A DNA stretch of 5,390 nucleotides from an uncultured Marinicella sp. (GTDB lineage: Bacteria; Pseudomonadota; Gammaproteobacteria; Xanthomonadales; Marinicellaceae). Positions 1-5,390 of the stretch are shown here, one piece after another. Every line of letters starts with the position of its first letter. Positions within the stretch are counted from its first letter, which is position 1. The stretch covers positions 1 through 5,390 of the forward strand of contig CALLLZ010000218.1 in NCBI GenBank assembly GCA_938008005.1, given 5' to 3'. A program made the translations under genes and the position numbers. The notes under the pieces are model-generated. The model was not told where the DNA came from. It worked only from the letters and a program-made list of their open reading frames with translations, and did no database searches.

Positions 1-339
1 AAGCAAGTTATTTGTGTGGATATTGATGAACAAGCCATACTTGCAACCCTACAAAATGCGAAAAAAAATAATGTAGCTACAGGTATTCAAGTAATCAACC
101 CTGAAAATGTGCACAACATCAAAAATCAAGATGGAATTTTAGCTAATATATTGGCAGAACCCTTGATGATGTTTTGTGAAGATTTTTATCAAATGTTAAA
201 GCCTGAAGGTTTTATCGTCCTAAGTGGCATACTTGAGGCACAGAAAAATCAAATTTGTGAGAAATATGCCACACGATTTATTGACATTGCGTATGAAATT
301 GAACAAGATTGGGTTCGTGTGGAGGCTGTTAGAGGTTAA
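1..339 (+). CDS. prmA: Ribosomal protein L11 methyltransferase PrmA, C-terminal part (5' end outside window)
   Basis: This is the last 112 codons of an SAM-dependent methyltransferase that trimethylates ribosomal protein L11 in the cytoplasm. The frame is open from base 1, so the gene begins upstream. The apparent GTG at 16 is an internal valine codon and not a start. The first visible residues, KQVICVDIDEQAILAT, match the conserved VDIDPQA segment that follows the glycine-rich SAM motif I of the Rossmann fold. Next comes ANILAEPL, the family's NILAGPL motif with Glu in place of Gly. After it come LKPEGFIVLSGILEAQ and the terminal EQDWVRVEAVRG, all in the order seen in E. coli PrmA. About 180 N-terminal residues, including motif I and the L11-recognition domain, are missing because of the window edge. 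The gene ends 43 bases before the next open frame and may be cotranscribed with it. Family assignment is firm. Confidence 0.95.
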   Translation, partial: KQVICVDIDEQAILATLQNAKKNNVATGIQVINPENVHNIKNQDGILANILAEPLMMFCEDFYQMLKPEGFIVLSGILEAQKNQICEKYATRFIDIAYEIEQDWVRVEAVRG

Positions 340-340
340 G

Positions 341-357
341 TCACTCCAAAGGGGTGG
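341..357 (+). repeat. Short inverted repeat just after the prmA stop
   Basis: CACTCC (342-347) pairs with GGGGTG (351-356) across an AAA loop, with one T-G wobble and a possible further T-G closing pair at 341/357. It starts two bases after the prmA stop codon. No run of T follows, so it is not a convincing intrinsic terminator. It could instead be an mRNA 3'-end stabiliser or mean nothing. Confidence 0.35.
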
Positions 358-380
358 TTGAGTTAACTGATTTAACTCGA
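358..380 (+). repeat. Inverted repeat / 9-bp hairpin between prmA and the zinc-ribbon gene
   Basis: TTGAGTTAA (358-366) pairs with TTAACTCGA (372-380) around a CTGAT loop; eight pairs are Watson-Crick and one is T-G. The inner seven base pairs, GAGTTAA/TTAACTC, are perfect. No T tract follows, so it could be an operator dyad, an RNA hairpin between cistrons, or part of an attenuator. It lies immediately upstream of the ATG at 383, and if that start is used it occupies the place where a ribosome binding site would be expected. Function is not known. Confidence 0.45.
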
Positions 381-382
381 AT

Positions 383-1357
383 ATGGTTGTAGGGGGGATT
401 AATATTCATGACCTAAAACCACGTGATAAATCAGCAAAAAATGGTCTGTTAGATTCAATCAAGATTCAGAGAAGAAATTTGTATACTCAATGCAGAGGTT
501 GTGGTGAAGTTTTTGTGGTCGATGTTGATCACTTGGTTCACGCTCGTGGACATGTCAGATGTAATCTGTGTGGGACTGTTTTTGATGGCATGGAAACTCT
601 CAGCGCCGAAAAACCCCATGAAGATGAAGATTTGTTGTTACATGACTTTGACAATGCGCCGCCATTGTTAACTCAAGCTTATCACTCAATCCACATCACA
701 GATGTTGTTGAAGAAGAGTTAAAAGAAGATGTTGCTGCAGAATTGGATGACATCATTGCAGAAGCGGTCGCTGAATCTAATGAAGAGGCGATGGAAGATA
801 TGGGTTTGCCTGAGTTCGTTGTTAAGCAGGAGTTAGAAAATGATACATCTTTTGTCAATGAAAGGCAGGAGCAAGGTGTACCCCAAACCTCTGGTTGGCT
901 TTGGAGTGGTTTGACTGCTGCTATGGTACTGGGTTTATTATGGCAAACAAAGATTGCCATTGCATCTGGCCAAGTCATTTTACCTGAACATGCCATATCT
1001 GAGCGTTTGTGTGAATGGTTTGATTGCGCCAAAGTTGATGAGGAGGTGGATTTGAATGCGATTTCATTGGTTTCGCGAAACATACGCCCTCACCCTGGAC
1101 GGGATGAGTCCTTGATAATTTCTGCAGGCATGATTAATGCCAATGAAACCGAGAAAAAATTTCCGGCTCTGGAAATAAAGCTATCCGATTTGAATGGTCA
1201 GATTGTGGCAATGCGTCGTTTTATTGCTGAAGAATATGTGCCTGAAAATATTCTCAAAGCGGGTTTTGTTGCCAATACCATGATTTCTATTAACTTAGAA
1301 ATAGTGAGCCCTGGAGAGGATGCGGTGGCATTTGAAATTGGGTTTGTACAACCATGA
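383..1357 (+). CDS. Zinc-ribbon (MJ0042-type) single-pass membrane protein with DUF3426 domain
   Basis: The 324-residue reading starts at ATG 383. Residues 34-67 form a zinc ribbon with two CxxC pairs (C37/C40 and C60/C63) in the context YTQCRGCGEVF and VRCNLCGTVFDG. Residues about 77-160 are a low-complexity, strongly acidic linker. One hydrophobic segment lies at about 171-193 (GWLWSGLTAAMVLGLLW). The C-terminal part, about 195-324, matches the DUF3426 pattern: LCEWFDC, then RPHPGRDESL, then FPALEIKLSDLNGQIVAMRRF and EEYVP. A cytoplasmic ribbon and a periplasmic C-terminal domain, with C210 and C215 perhaps forming a disulfide, is inferred. The biochemical role is unknown. Family members often begin almost directly with the Y/F-T-Q/R-C of the ribbon, which favours a TTG start at 479 preceded by AGAGAAG. 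This alternative would give 292 residues. The gene overlaps fis by 4 bases, which suggests translational coupling. Similar genes lie between prmA and fis in other gammaproteobacteria. Family is confident, start is not. Confidence 0.85.
   Translation: MVVGGINIHDLKPRDKSAKNGLLDSIKIQRRNLYTQCRGCGEVFVVDVDHLVHARGHVRCNLCGTVFDGMETLSAEKPHEDEDLLLHDFDNAPPLLTQAYHSIHITDVVEEELKEDVAAELDDIIAEAVAESNEEAMEDMGLPEFVVKQELENDTSFVNERQEQGVPQTSGWLWSGLTAAMVLGLLWQTKIAIASGQVILPEHAISERLCEWFDCAKVDEEVDLNAISLVSRNIRPHPGRDESLIISAGMINANETEKKFPALEIKLSDLNGQIVAMRRFIAEEYVPENILKAGFVANTMISINLEIVSPGEDAVAFEIGFVQP
391..397 (+). promoter_or_regulatory. Strong Shine-Dalgarno-like run AGGGGGG inside the annotated frame
   Basis: AGGGGGG lies 6 bases after the ATG at 383, inside the first codons of the predicted zinc-ribbon gene. 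The first ATG downstream, at 408, is spaced 10 bases away but is out of frame with that gene and reads ATG ACC TAA, a two-codon frame. An in-frame ATT at 404 is spaced 6 bases away and would be a rare start codon. No comparable site precedes the ATG at 383, where the sequence is AT-rich. The run may be a real ribosome binding site or a coincidence of Val-Gly-Gly codons. Confidence 0.4.
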
Positions 1358-1596
1358 GTACTTACACGCACAATCAAAAAGCGATCACTCGTGAATCTGT
1401 ACGTATTTATTTAGAATCCCTTAATGGCCACTGTACGAACACCCTTTATGATTTGGTGATTGAGGAAACAGAGAAGGGTATGATTCTTGAAGTGCTGAAA
1501 TGGTGCAAGGGTAACAGGTCAAAAGCGGCTGATATATTAGGAATTACTCGCACTACTTTACGCAATAAAATGCGAAAATTAAAAATCACCGATTAA
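1354..1596 (+). CDS. fis: Fis-family nucleoid-associated DNA-binding protein (short form)
   Basis: This 80-residue protein matches E. coli Fis (98 residues) over helices A to D. The core ITRESVRIYLESLNG...LYDLVIEETEKGMILEVLKWCKGN aligns with the dimerisation helices. The last 30 residues, NRSKAADILGITRTTLRNKMRKL, form the helix-turn-helix. By alignment, R66 and T68 match E. coli Arg85 and Thr87, which contact DNA. T65 replaces Asn84 and N71 replaces Lys90. Only about 12 residues precede helix A, against about 26 in E. coli, so the N-terminal beta-hairpin arm that activates Hin/Gin invertases is largely absent. Fis bends DNA and acts as a global regulator in fast growth. The ATG overlaps the upstream stop as ATGA, so translation is probably coupled. 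The usual gammaproteobacterial partner dusB is not upstream. An NtrC-type C-terminal domain fragment is the main alternative, but length and position favour Fis. Confidence 0.92.
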   Translation: MSTYTHNQKAITRESVRIYLESLNGHCTNTLYDLVIEETEKGMILEVLKWCKGNRSKAADILGITRTTLRNKMRKLKITD

Positions 1597-1674
1597 GCCA
1601 ACCAAACCAGTTTAATACTCTATTTAGTGACTAAAAAAGCACCAAGTTTGAATGTTGGTTCGGTTCAAAAACAC

Positions 1675-1712
1675 ATGAAGATTTGAAAACATTGCTTTAT
1701 AATGGCGCCTCC
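1675..1712 (+). promoter_or_regulatory. Probable sigma-70 promoter for purHD with GC-rich discriminator
   Basis: A perfect TATAAT lies at 1698-1703, 28 bases before the purH ATG. A -35 at the normal 17-base spacing would be ATGAAG (1675-1680), which is weak. The better-looking TTGAAA at 1683-1688 is only 9 bases away, too close to pair with this -10. Directly after the -10 is GGCGCC (1704-1709), a GC-rich discriminator of the kind found in promoters negatively controlled by ppGpp and DksA. Transcription would start near 1709-1711 and give a leader of only about 21-23 bases. The DNA upstream is A/T-rich. No PurR-type operator was recognised. Confidence 0.55.
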
Positions 1713-1731
1713 TTGACCAATCAAAATAATC

Positions 1732-3309
1732 ATGGCACAAAATCGTGTACCTATTCGACGCGTTCTGATCAGCGTTTCGGATAAAACCAATATCGAAATG
1801 TTGGCTTCTGGCTTATCCCGTTTGGGAGTTGAAATTCTGTCCACTGGTGGTACGGCAAAGATGCTAGAGCAGGCTGGTTTGGTGGTTACTGAAATTTCAG
1901 AATATACTGGCTTTCCAGAGATGATGGATGGACGCATCAAAACTTTACATCCACGTGTACATGGGGCATTGCTAGGTCGTAATGGTATTGATGACGAAGT
2001 CATGGAGCAACATGGCATTGAAGGCATAGATTTATTGGTGGTCAATTTGTACCCGTTTGAATCAACCATTAAGAAAAAAGATGTCAATTTGGAAGAAGCC
2101 ATAGAAAATATCGATATTGGTGGGCCAGCGATGATCAGAGCAGCAGCTAAAAACCACGATCGAGTCACTGTGCTGGTGAACCCAGAAGATTATGAAGAGA
2201 TGCTGGATGAACTGACAACTTATGGTGGTATTTCACATGCCAATCGCCATGTTTTAGCGGCCAAAGCATTTGCTCATACAGCTCGCTATGATGGATTGAT
2301 CTCAAATTACCTCAGTGCAATTAATGATACGGAAGAAAGGACAGACTTTTCGCGATATTTTACTCAACAATTCAAGCATCGCTCAGAACTGAGGTATGGT
2401 GAAAATCCGCACCAAAAAGGCGCATTTTATACAGAACAAAATCCTGCAGCGGGTACCATGGGCCATGCATGGCAGATTCAAGGGAAGGCACTTTCATACA
2501 ACAATATTGCTGATGCTGATGCAGCCTTGTCATGCGTCAAAGAATTTCAAGATACGCCTGCCTGTGTGATTGTTAAGCATGCCAACCCTTGTGGAGTAGC
2601 TACTGAGACAAGTCTAACCTTGGCTTATTTGAAAGCTTTTGCAACGGATCCGACTTCAGCATTTGGTGGTGTGTTGGCATTCAATGGTAAATTAACCGGA
2701 AAAACTGCAGAAACAATTTTAGATAAGCAATTTGCTGAAGTTATCGTGGCCCCAGATTTTGACCAAGAAGCATTAACCGTATTTGCTACCAAGAAAAACC
2801 TCAGAGTGATATGTTGTGGCGAACTTCCGAAGGAAACCAAACCATGGATGATGTACAAGAGAGTCAGTGGTGGTTTGTTGGTACAAGATGCTGATGTTCA
2901 AATGGCGGATGTTTTTAATGCTCAAGTTGTAAGCAAAAGAAAGCCCTCCGCTGCTGAGTTGACTGATATGGATTTTGCATGGAAAGTGGCTAAATGGGTT
3001 AAATCTAATGCCATTGTATATGCCAAAGGTGCACAAACCATTGGTGTGGGTGCCGGCCAAATGAGCCGCGTGGTTTCGGCCAGAATTGCATCTATCAAAG
3101 CCGACGATGCTGGTCTTAAGGTACCCGGATCCGTGATGGCGTCAGATGCATTTTTCCCTTTCAGAGATGGTATTGATGCGGCCGCTCAAGCTGGTATCAC
3201 CGCAGTGATTCAACCCGGAGGTTCAATCCGCGATGAAGAAGTTGTTCAAGCTGCTAATGATCATGACATGGCAATGATTTTCACTGGTATGCGCCATTTT
3301 AATCATTAA
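1732..3309 (+). CDS. purH: Bifunctional AICAR formyltransferase / IMP cyclohydrolase PurH
   Basis: PurH carries out the last two steps of de novo purine synthesis in the cytoplasm: AICAR plus 10-formyl-tetrahydrofolate gives FAICAR, which is cyclised to IMP. The 525 residues compare with 529 in E. coli, so the gene looks complete. The N-terminal MGS-like cyclohydrolase domain (about 1-150) shows RVLISVSDKTN, STGGTAKML (37-45), FPEMMDGRIKTLHPRVHG (61-78) and NLYPFE (105-110). The formyltransferase domain shows RYGENPHQ (221-228), KALSYNNI (252-259) and VKHANPCG (281-288), with the Lys-His pair K282/H283 of the transformylase site. FGGVLAFN (311-318) follows, and the protein ends in GMRHFNH, a typical PurH C-terminus. 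The start at MAQNRVPIRRVLISVSDKT fits the family, although no clear Shine-Dalgarno sequence precedes it. purD follows after 30 bases, so the two are very probably cotranscribed. Confidence 0.98.
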   Translation: MAQNRVPIRRVLISVSDKTNIEMLASGLSRLGVEILSTGGTAKMLEQAGLVVTEISEYTGFPEMMDGRIKTLHPRVHGALLGRNGIDDEVMEQHGIEGIDLLVVNLYPFESTIKKKDVNLEEAIENIDIGGPAMIRAAAKNHDRVTVLVNPEDYEEMLDELTTYGGISHANRHVLAAKAFAHTARYDGLISNYLSAINDTEERTDFSRYFTQQFKHRSELRYGENPHQKGAFYTEQNPAAGTMGHAWQIQGKALSYNNIADADAALSCVKEFQDTPACVIVKHANPCGVATETSLTLAYLKAFATDPTSAFGGVLAFNGKLTGKTAETILDKQFAEVIVAPDFDQEALTVFATKKNLRVICCGELPKETKPWMMYKRVSGGLLVQDADVQMADVFNAQVVSKRKPSAAELTDMDFAWKVAKWVKSNAIVYAKGAQTIGVGAGQMSRVVSARIASIKADDAGLKVPGSVMASDAFFPFRDGIDAAAQAGITAVIQPGGSIRDEEVVQAANDHDMAMIFTGMRHFNH

Positions 3310-3339
3310 AGTTTAGTCTAAAAATAACAGAGAAATAAA

Positions 3340-4626
3340 ATGAATCGAGTTTTGGTAATAGGTTCAGGTGGTAGAGAACATGCACTTGCTTGGCGTTTGT
3401 CCCAATCTTTAACCGTTGAAAAGACTTTTGTGACACCAGGTAATGCTGGAACTGCAATGGAACCTGCCATTGAAAATGTGGTGCTTGACGTTGATGATTT
3501 CTCAATATTGATTGCATTTTGTCAATCCAACAATATTAATTTAGTTATTATTGGTCCTGAGCAACCTTTGGTTAATGGTGTTGTTGATGCTTTATCCTCA
3601 TCAGGAATCGCTTGTTTTGGTCCGACTGCTCAAGCGGCACAGTTAGAAGGTTCAAAAGCCTTTGCTAAAGAGTTTTTAGAGCGACACCAAATTCCAACCG
3701 CTGCTTACGCTGAATTTACCGAGGTAAAAGCGGCCAACATTTATCTTCAAACACAGAATTTTCCCATCGTTATTAAAGCCGACGGATTAGCTGCTGGCAA
3801 AGGTGTGGTGATTGCCGAAGATTTAACCCAGGCTGAGGCAGCTGTGACTGATATGCTGGCAGACAATAAATTTGGCGATGCGGGTAGTCGCATCATCATT
3901 GAAGAGTTTTTGGTTGGTGAGGAAGCTTCATACATTGTGATGGCTGATGGAAAAAACTTTCTCCCTATGGCAACGTCACAAGATCATAAGGCACGAGATA
4001 ATGGGGATGTTGGTCCAAATACAGGCGGCATGGGTGCTTATTCTCCTGCTCCTGTAGTGACTGATGCAATTGATCAATATGTTGCAGATGAAATCATTCA
4101 GGCGACATTGGATGGCATGGCCAAAGATGGCATGCCTTTCACAGGTTTCTTGTATGCTGGATTGATGATCGACGCCCAAGGACAAGCGAAAGTACTGGAG
4201 TTCAATGTGCGTTTTGGAGATCCTGAAACACAACCTATAATGACGCGCCTAAAAAGTAATTTGGATGAACTGTGTTTTTCAGCGATTGCAGGTCAGTTAG
4301 ACCAAGTTTCAGTCGAATGGGATTCGCGTTTTGCTTTGGGTGTGGTTATGGCTGAAGCTGGTTACCCATTTAGTTATGCCAAAGGCAATCGCATCAATGG
4401 TTTGAAAGAAGTTGGTGCTGATAAATTAGATTCAAATATAAAAATTTTCCATGCAGGTACGGCCCAAAAAGAAGGGCATATTGTGACCAGCGGTGGTCGT
4501 GTATTGTGTGTTTGTGCTTTGGATGAAAGCCTTAAAGAAGCCCAAAATAAAGCTTATCAAGCAGTGAAAAAAATTGGTTGGGACAGTGAGTACTACCGGA
4601 CAGATATTGGTTTTAAGGCCATTTAA
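3340..4626 (+). CDS. purD: Phosphoribosylamine-glycine ligase PurD (GAR synthetase)
   Basis: PurD joins 5-phosphoribosylamine and glycine with ATP to form glycinamide ribonucleotide, the second step of de novo purine synthesis, in the cytoplasm. The 428 residues compare with 429 in E. coli. The N-terminal domain has VLVIGSGGREHALAW (4-18), TPGNAGT (32-38), IIGPEQPLVNG (70-80) and CFGPT (92-96). The ATP-grasp region has EGSKAFAK (103-110), IKADGLAAGKGVVIA (145-159), the signature DHKARDNGDVGPNTGGMGAY (215-234) and LEFNVRFGDPETQ (276-288), which carries the metal-binding acidic residues. The C-terminus reads YYRTDIGFKAI, as in the family. All key motifs are intact. The start is preceded by a modest AGAGA purine stretch. 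With purH upstream it covers an early step and the final steps of the IMP pathway. No intrinsic terminator is evident after the stop. Confidence 0.98.
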   Translation: MNRVLVIGSGGREHALAWRLSQSLTVEKTFVTPGNAGTAMEPAIENVVLDVDDFSILIAFCQSNNINLVIIGPEQPLVNGVVDALSSSGIACFGPTAQAAQLEGSKAFAKEFLERHQIPTAAYAEFTEVKAANIYLQTQNFPIVIKADGLAAGKGVVIAEDLTQAEAAVTDMLADNKFGDAGSRIIIEEFLVGEEASYIVMADGKNFLPMATSQDHKARDNGDVGPNTGGMGAYSPAPVVTDAIDQYVADEIIQATLDGMAKDGMPFTGFLYAGLMIDAQGQAKVLEFNVRFGDPETQPIMTRLKSNLDELCFSAIAGQLDQVSVEWDSRFALGVVMAEAGYPFSYAKGNRINGLKEVGADKLDSNIKIFHAGTAQKEGHIVTSGGRVLCVCALDESLKEAQNKAYQAVKKIGWDSEYYRTDIGFKAI

Positions 4627-4671
4627 TTAAATTAAAGGCGATTAATATTTACAAGCTCTTAACCAAGCAAC

Positions 4672-4680
4672 TGTTATACT
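4672..4680 (+). promoter_or_regulatory. Extended -10 promoter element upstream of the HlyIII-family gene
   Basis: TGTTATACT combines an extended -10 TG at 4672-4673 with TATACT at 4675-4680, a 5/6 match to TATAAT. No good -35 hexamer stands 16-18 bases upstream; TTTACA (4648-4653) resembles one but lies 21 bases away. Extended -10 promoters can work without a -35. Transcription would start near 4687 and leave a leader of about 45 bases. This suggests the downstream gene is a separate unit from purHD, although readthrough is possible because no terminator is visible. Confidence 0.5.
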
Positions 4681-4731
4681 GCCTAATCAGTCAATTGCCC
4701 TTAATCGAAGTGGCGCGGATACAACCCATTC

Positions 4732-5379
4732 ATGACCAGTAAAGAAGTTAAGTTTTACCCTCCGTTAGAGGAAAAGTTGAACATAGGTTCGCATGCTTTT
4801 GGTGCTGTGTTCAGTATTTTGGCATTGGTGTTGTTGTTATTTAAAGGGGTGGAATTAGGCAATATAACGCATACAAGTGGTTTGCTTATCTATGGTTTGA
4901 GCTTATTAACCCTTTACATCGCTTCAAGCCTTTATCATGCCAGTAAAAATCCGGCAATAAGGAGTAAGCTGCGGGTAGTCGATCATGCCGCTATTTACTT
5001 ATTGATTGCGGGTACTTACACACCATACATGTTGATCACATTACCAGGTACACTGGGTTATTCAATTTTGGCTGCTGCTTGGAGTATGGCTTTGGTTGGG
5101 GTGGTGATTAAAATATTTTATACCGGTCATTTCGAAGTGTTGTCAACTTCGTTGTATATTTTAATGGGTTGGGCGATCGTTTTTGCAATCAAGCCTTTGG
5201 CAGCGAACTTACTTCCAGAGGGTTTGTTCTGGTTGATGGCTGGTGGTGTAGCCTATACGGTAGGTGCGATTTTATATGCCATCAAAAAAATTCCATACAA
5301 CCATGCCATTTTTCATTTGTTTGTGTTATTAGGTAGTACTTGTCACTTTATTTCGGTGTATTTTTACGTTTTGAAATGA
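4732..5379 (+). CDS. trhA: HlyIII/PAQR family seven-helix membrane protein (TrhA/YqfA type)
   Basis: This 215-residue, very hydrophobic protein belongs to the hemolysin III branch of the PAQR (progestin and adipoQ receptor) superfamily in the inner membrane. Seven membrane segments can be placed at roughly 19-37, 47-67, 83-103, 109-127, 137-155, 163-184 and 191-213. Family motifs in order are EEKLNIGSHAFGA (13-25), SSLYHA (65-70), VVDHAAIYLLIAGTYTPY (82-99) and NHAIFHLFVLLGSTCHF (190-206). The likely metal-site residues are H69, H191 and H195, with S65 and D84 nearby, by analogy with zinc sites in adiponectin receptors. Length fits the family, so the gene is complete. The name comes from Bacillus cereus hemolysin III, but most members are not known to be toxins and the E. 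coli homologue is linked to membrane homeostasis. The ATG has only a weak purine stretch, GCGGA, about 12 bases upstream. The gene is unrelated in function to the purine genes. Confidence 0.9.
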   Translation: MTSKEVKFYPPLEEKLNIGSHAFGAVFSILALVLLLFKGVELGNITHTSGLLIYGLSLLTLYIASSLYHASKNPAIRSKLRVVDHAAIYLLIAGTYTPYMLITLPGTLGYSILAAAWSMALVGVVIKIFYTGHFEVLSTSLYILMGWAIVFAIKPLAANLLPEGLFWLMAGGVAYTVGAILYAIKKIPYNHAIFHLFVLLGSTCHFISVYFYVLK

Positions 5380-5390
5380 GGGTGTTTTAA

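Noticed and set aside
16..339. GTG at 16 as the start of a small independent gene
   Set aside because: The frame is open to base 1 and the residues before it (KQVIC) continue the PrmA fold, so it is an internal codon of a truncated gene.
682..1083. Minus-strand open frame of 133 residues opposite the zinc-ribbon gene
   Set aside because: It is rich in Ser/Thr/Ala as the complement of the acidic linker codons, has no recognisable domain and lies fully within a supported gene.
1647..1669. TTTGAA/TTCAAA inverted repeat as a fis terminator
   Set aside because: The stem is only six AT-rich pairs with an 11-base loop and no T tract after it.
1683..1703. TTGAAA with TATAAT as a standard -35/-10 pair
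   Set aside because: The gap is 9 bases, far below the 16-18 needed, so TTGAAA cannot be the -35 of this -10.
1665..2168. Minus-strand open frame of 167 residues opposite the start of purH
   Set aside because: It overlaps the conserved PurH N-terminal domain and its composition is that of an antisense shadow. The AAGGAGG on this strand at 1708-1714 is not suitably spaced to a convincing start.
4628..4650. AT-rich imperfect hairpin after purD as an intrinsic terminator
   Set aside because: The stem contains no G-C pairs and needs a bulge; the few T residues after it do not make a terminator.
4732..5379. HlyIII-family protein as a haemolytic toxin
   Set aside because: The family name is historical; the protein has PAQR motifs and no evidence of secretion or toxin context.
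1..5390. Mobile element, CRISPR array, tRNA or phage-related system
   Set aside because: No transposase, integrase, spaced repeats, tRNA-like cloverleaf or att-like duplications were seen, and the gene order is a conserved chromosomal one.

Overview
The window looks like a chromosomal segment of a gammaproteobacterium with moderately low GC, judged by eye from A/T-ended codons and AT-rich intergenic DNA. All genes lie on the plus strand. The order prmA, zinc-ribbon/DUF3426 gene, fis, purH, purD is a known gammaproteobacterial neighbourhood; from memory, Pseudomonas has the same order with dusB inserted before fis. A Fis protein next to purHD supports the class assignment. I cannot name the genus from sequence alone.

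Layout: (1) 1-339 is the 3' end of prmA (ribosomal protein L11 methyltransferase), cut by the window edge. (2) 340-382 is a short gap holding two small inverted repeats. (3) 383-1357 encodes a single-pass membrane protein with an N-terminal MJ0042-type zinc ribbon, an acidic linker, one membrane segment and a C-terminal DUF3426 domain. Its start codon is uncertain. (4) 1354-1596 encodes a short Fis nucleoid protein that overlaps the previous gene by 4 bases (ATGA). (5) 1597-1731 is a spacer with a perfect TATAAT and a GC-rich discriminator, the likely purHD promoter. (6) 1732-3309 purH and 3340-4626 purD encode enzymes of de novo purine synthesis and are separated by 30 bases, so they probably form an operon. 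(7) 4627-4731 is a spacer with an extended -10 promoter. (8) 4732-5379 encodes a complete seven-helix HlyIII/PAQR family membrane protein (TrhA/YqfA type).

How the genes work together: PurD makes glycinamide ribonucleotide early in the IMP pathway and PurH performs its last two reactions. PrmA modifies the ribosome, and Fis is a growth-phase DNA-binding protein, so the cluster has a growth and translation theme. The HlyIII-type gene appears to be a separate transcription unit.

I found no mobile element, CRISPR array, RNA gene, phage remnant or novel defence-like system. The points worth a second look are small: the unresolved start of the zinc-ribbon gene, with a strong Shine-Dalgarno-like run inside the reading frame; the absence of dusB before fis; the short N-terminal arm and altered recognition helix of Fis; and the promoter and leader of purH.
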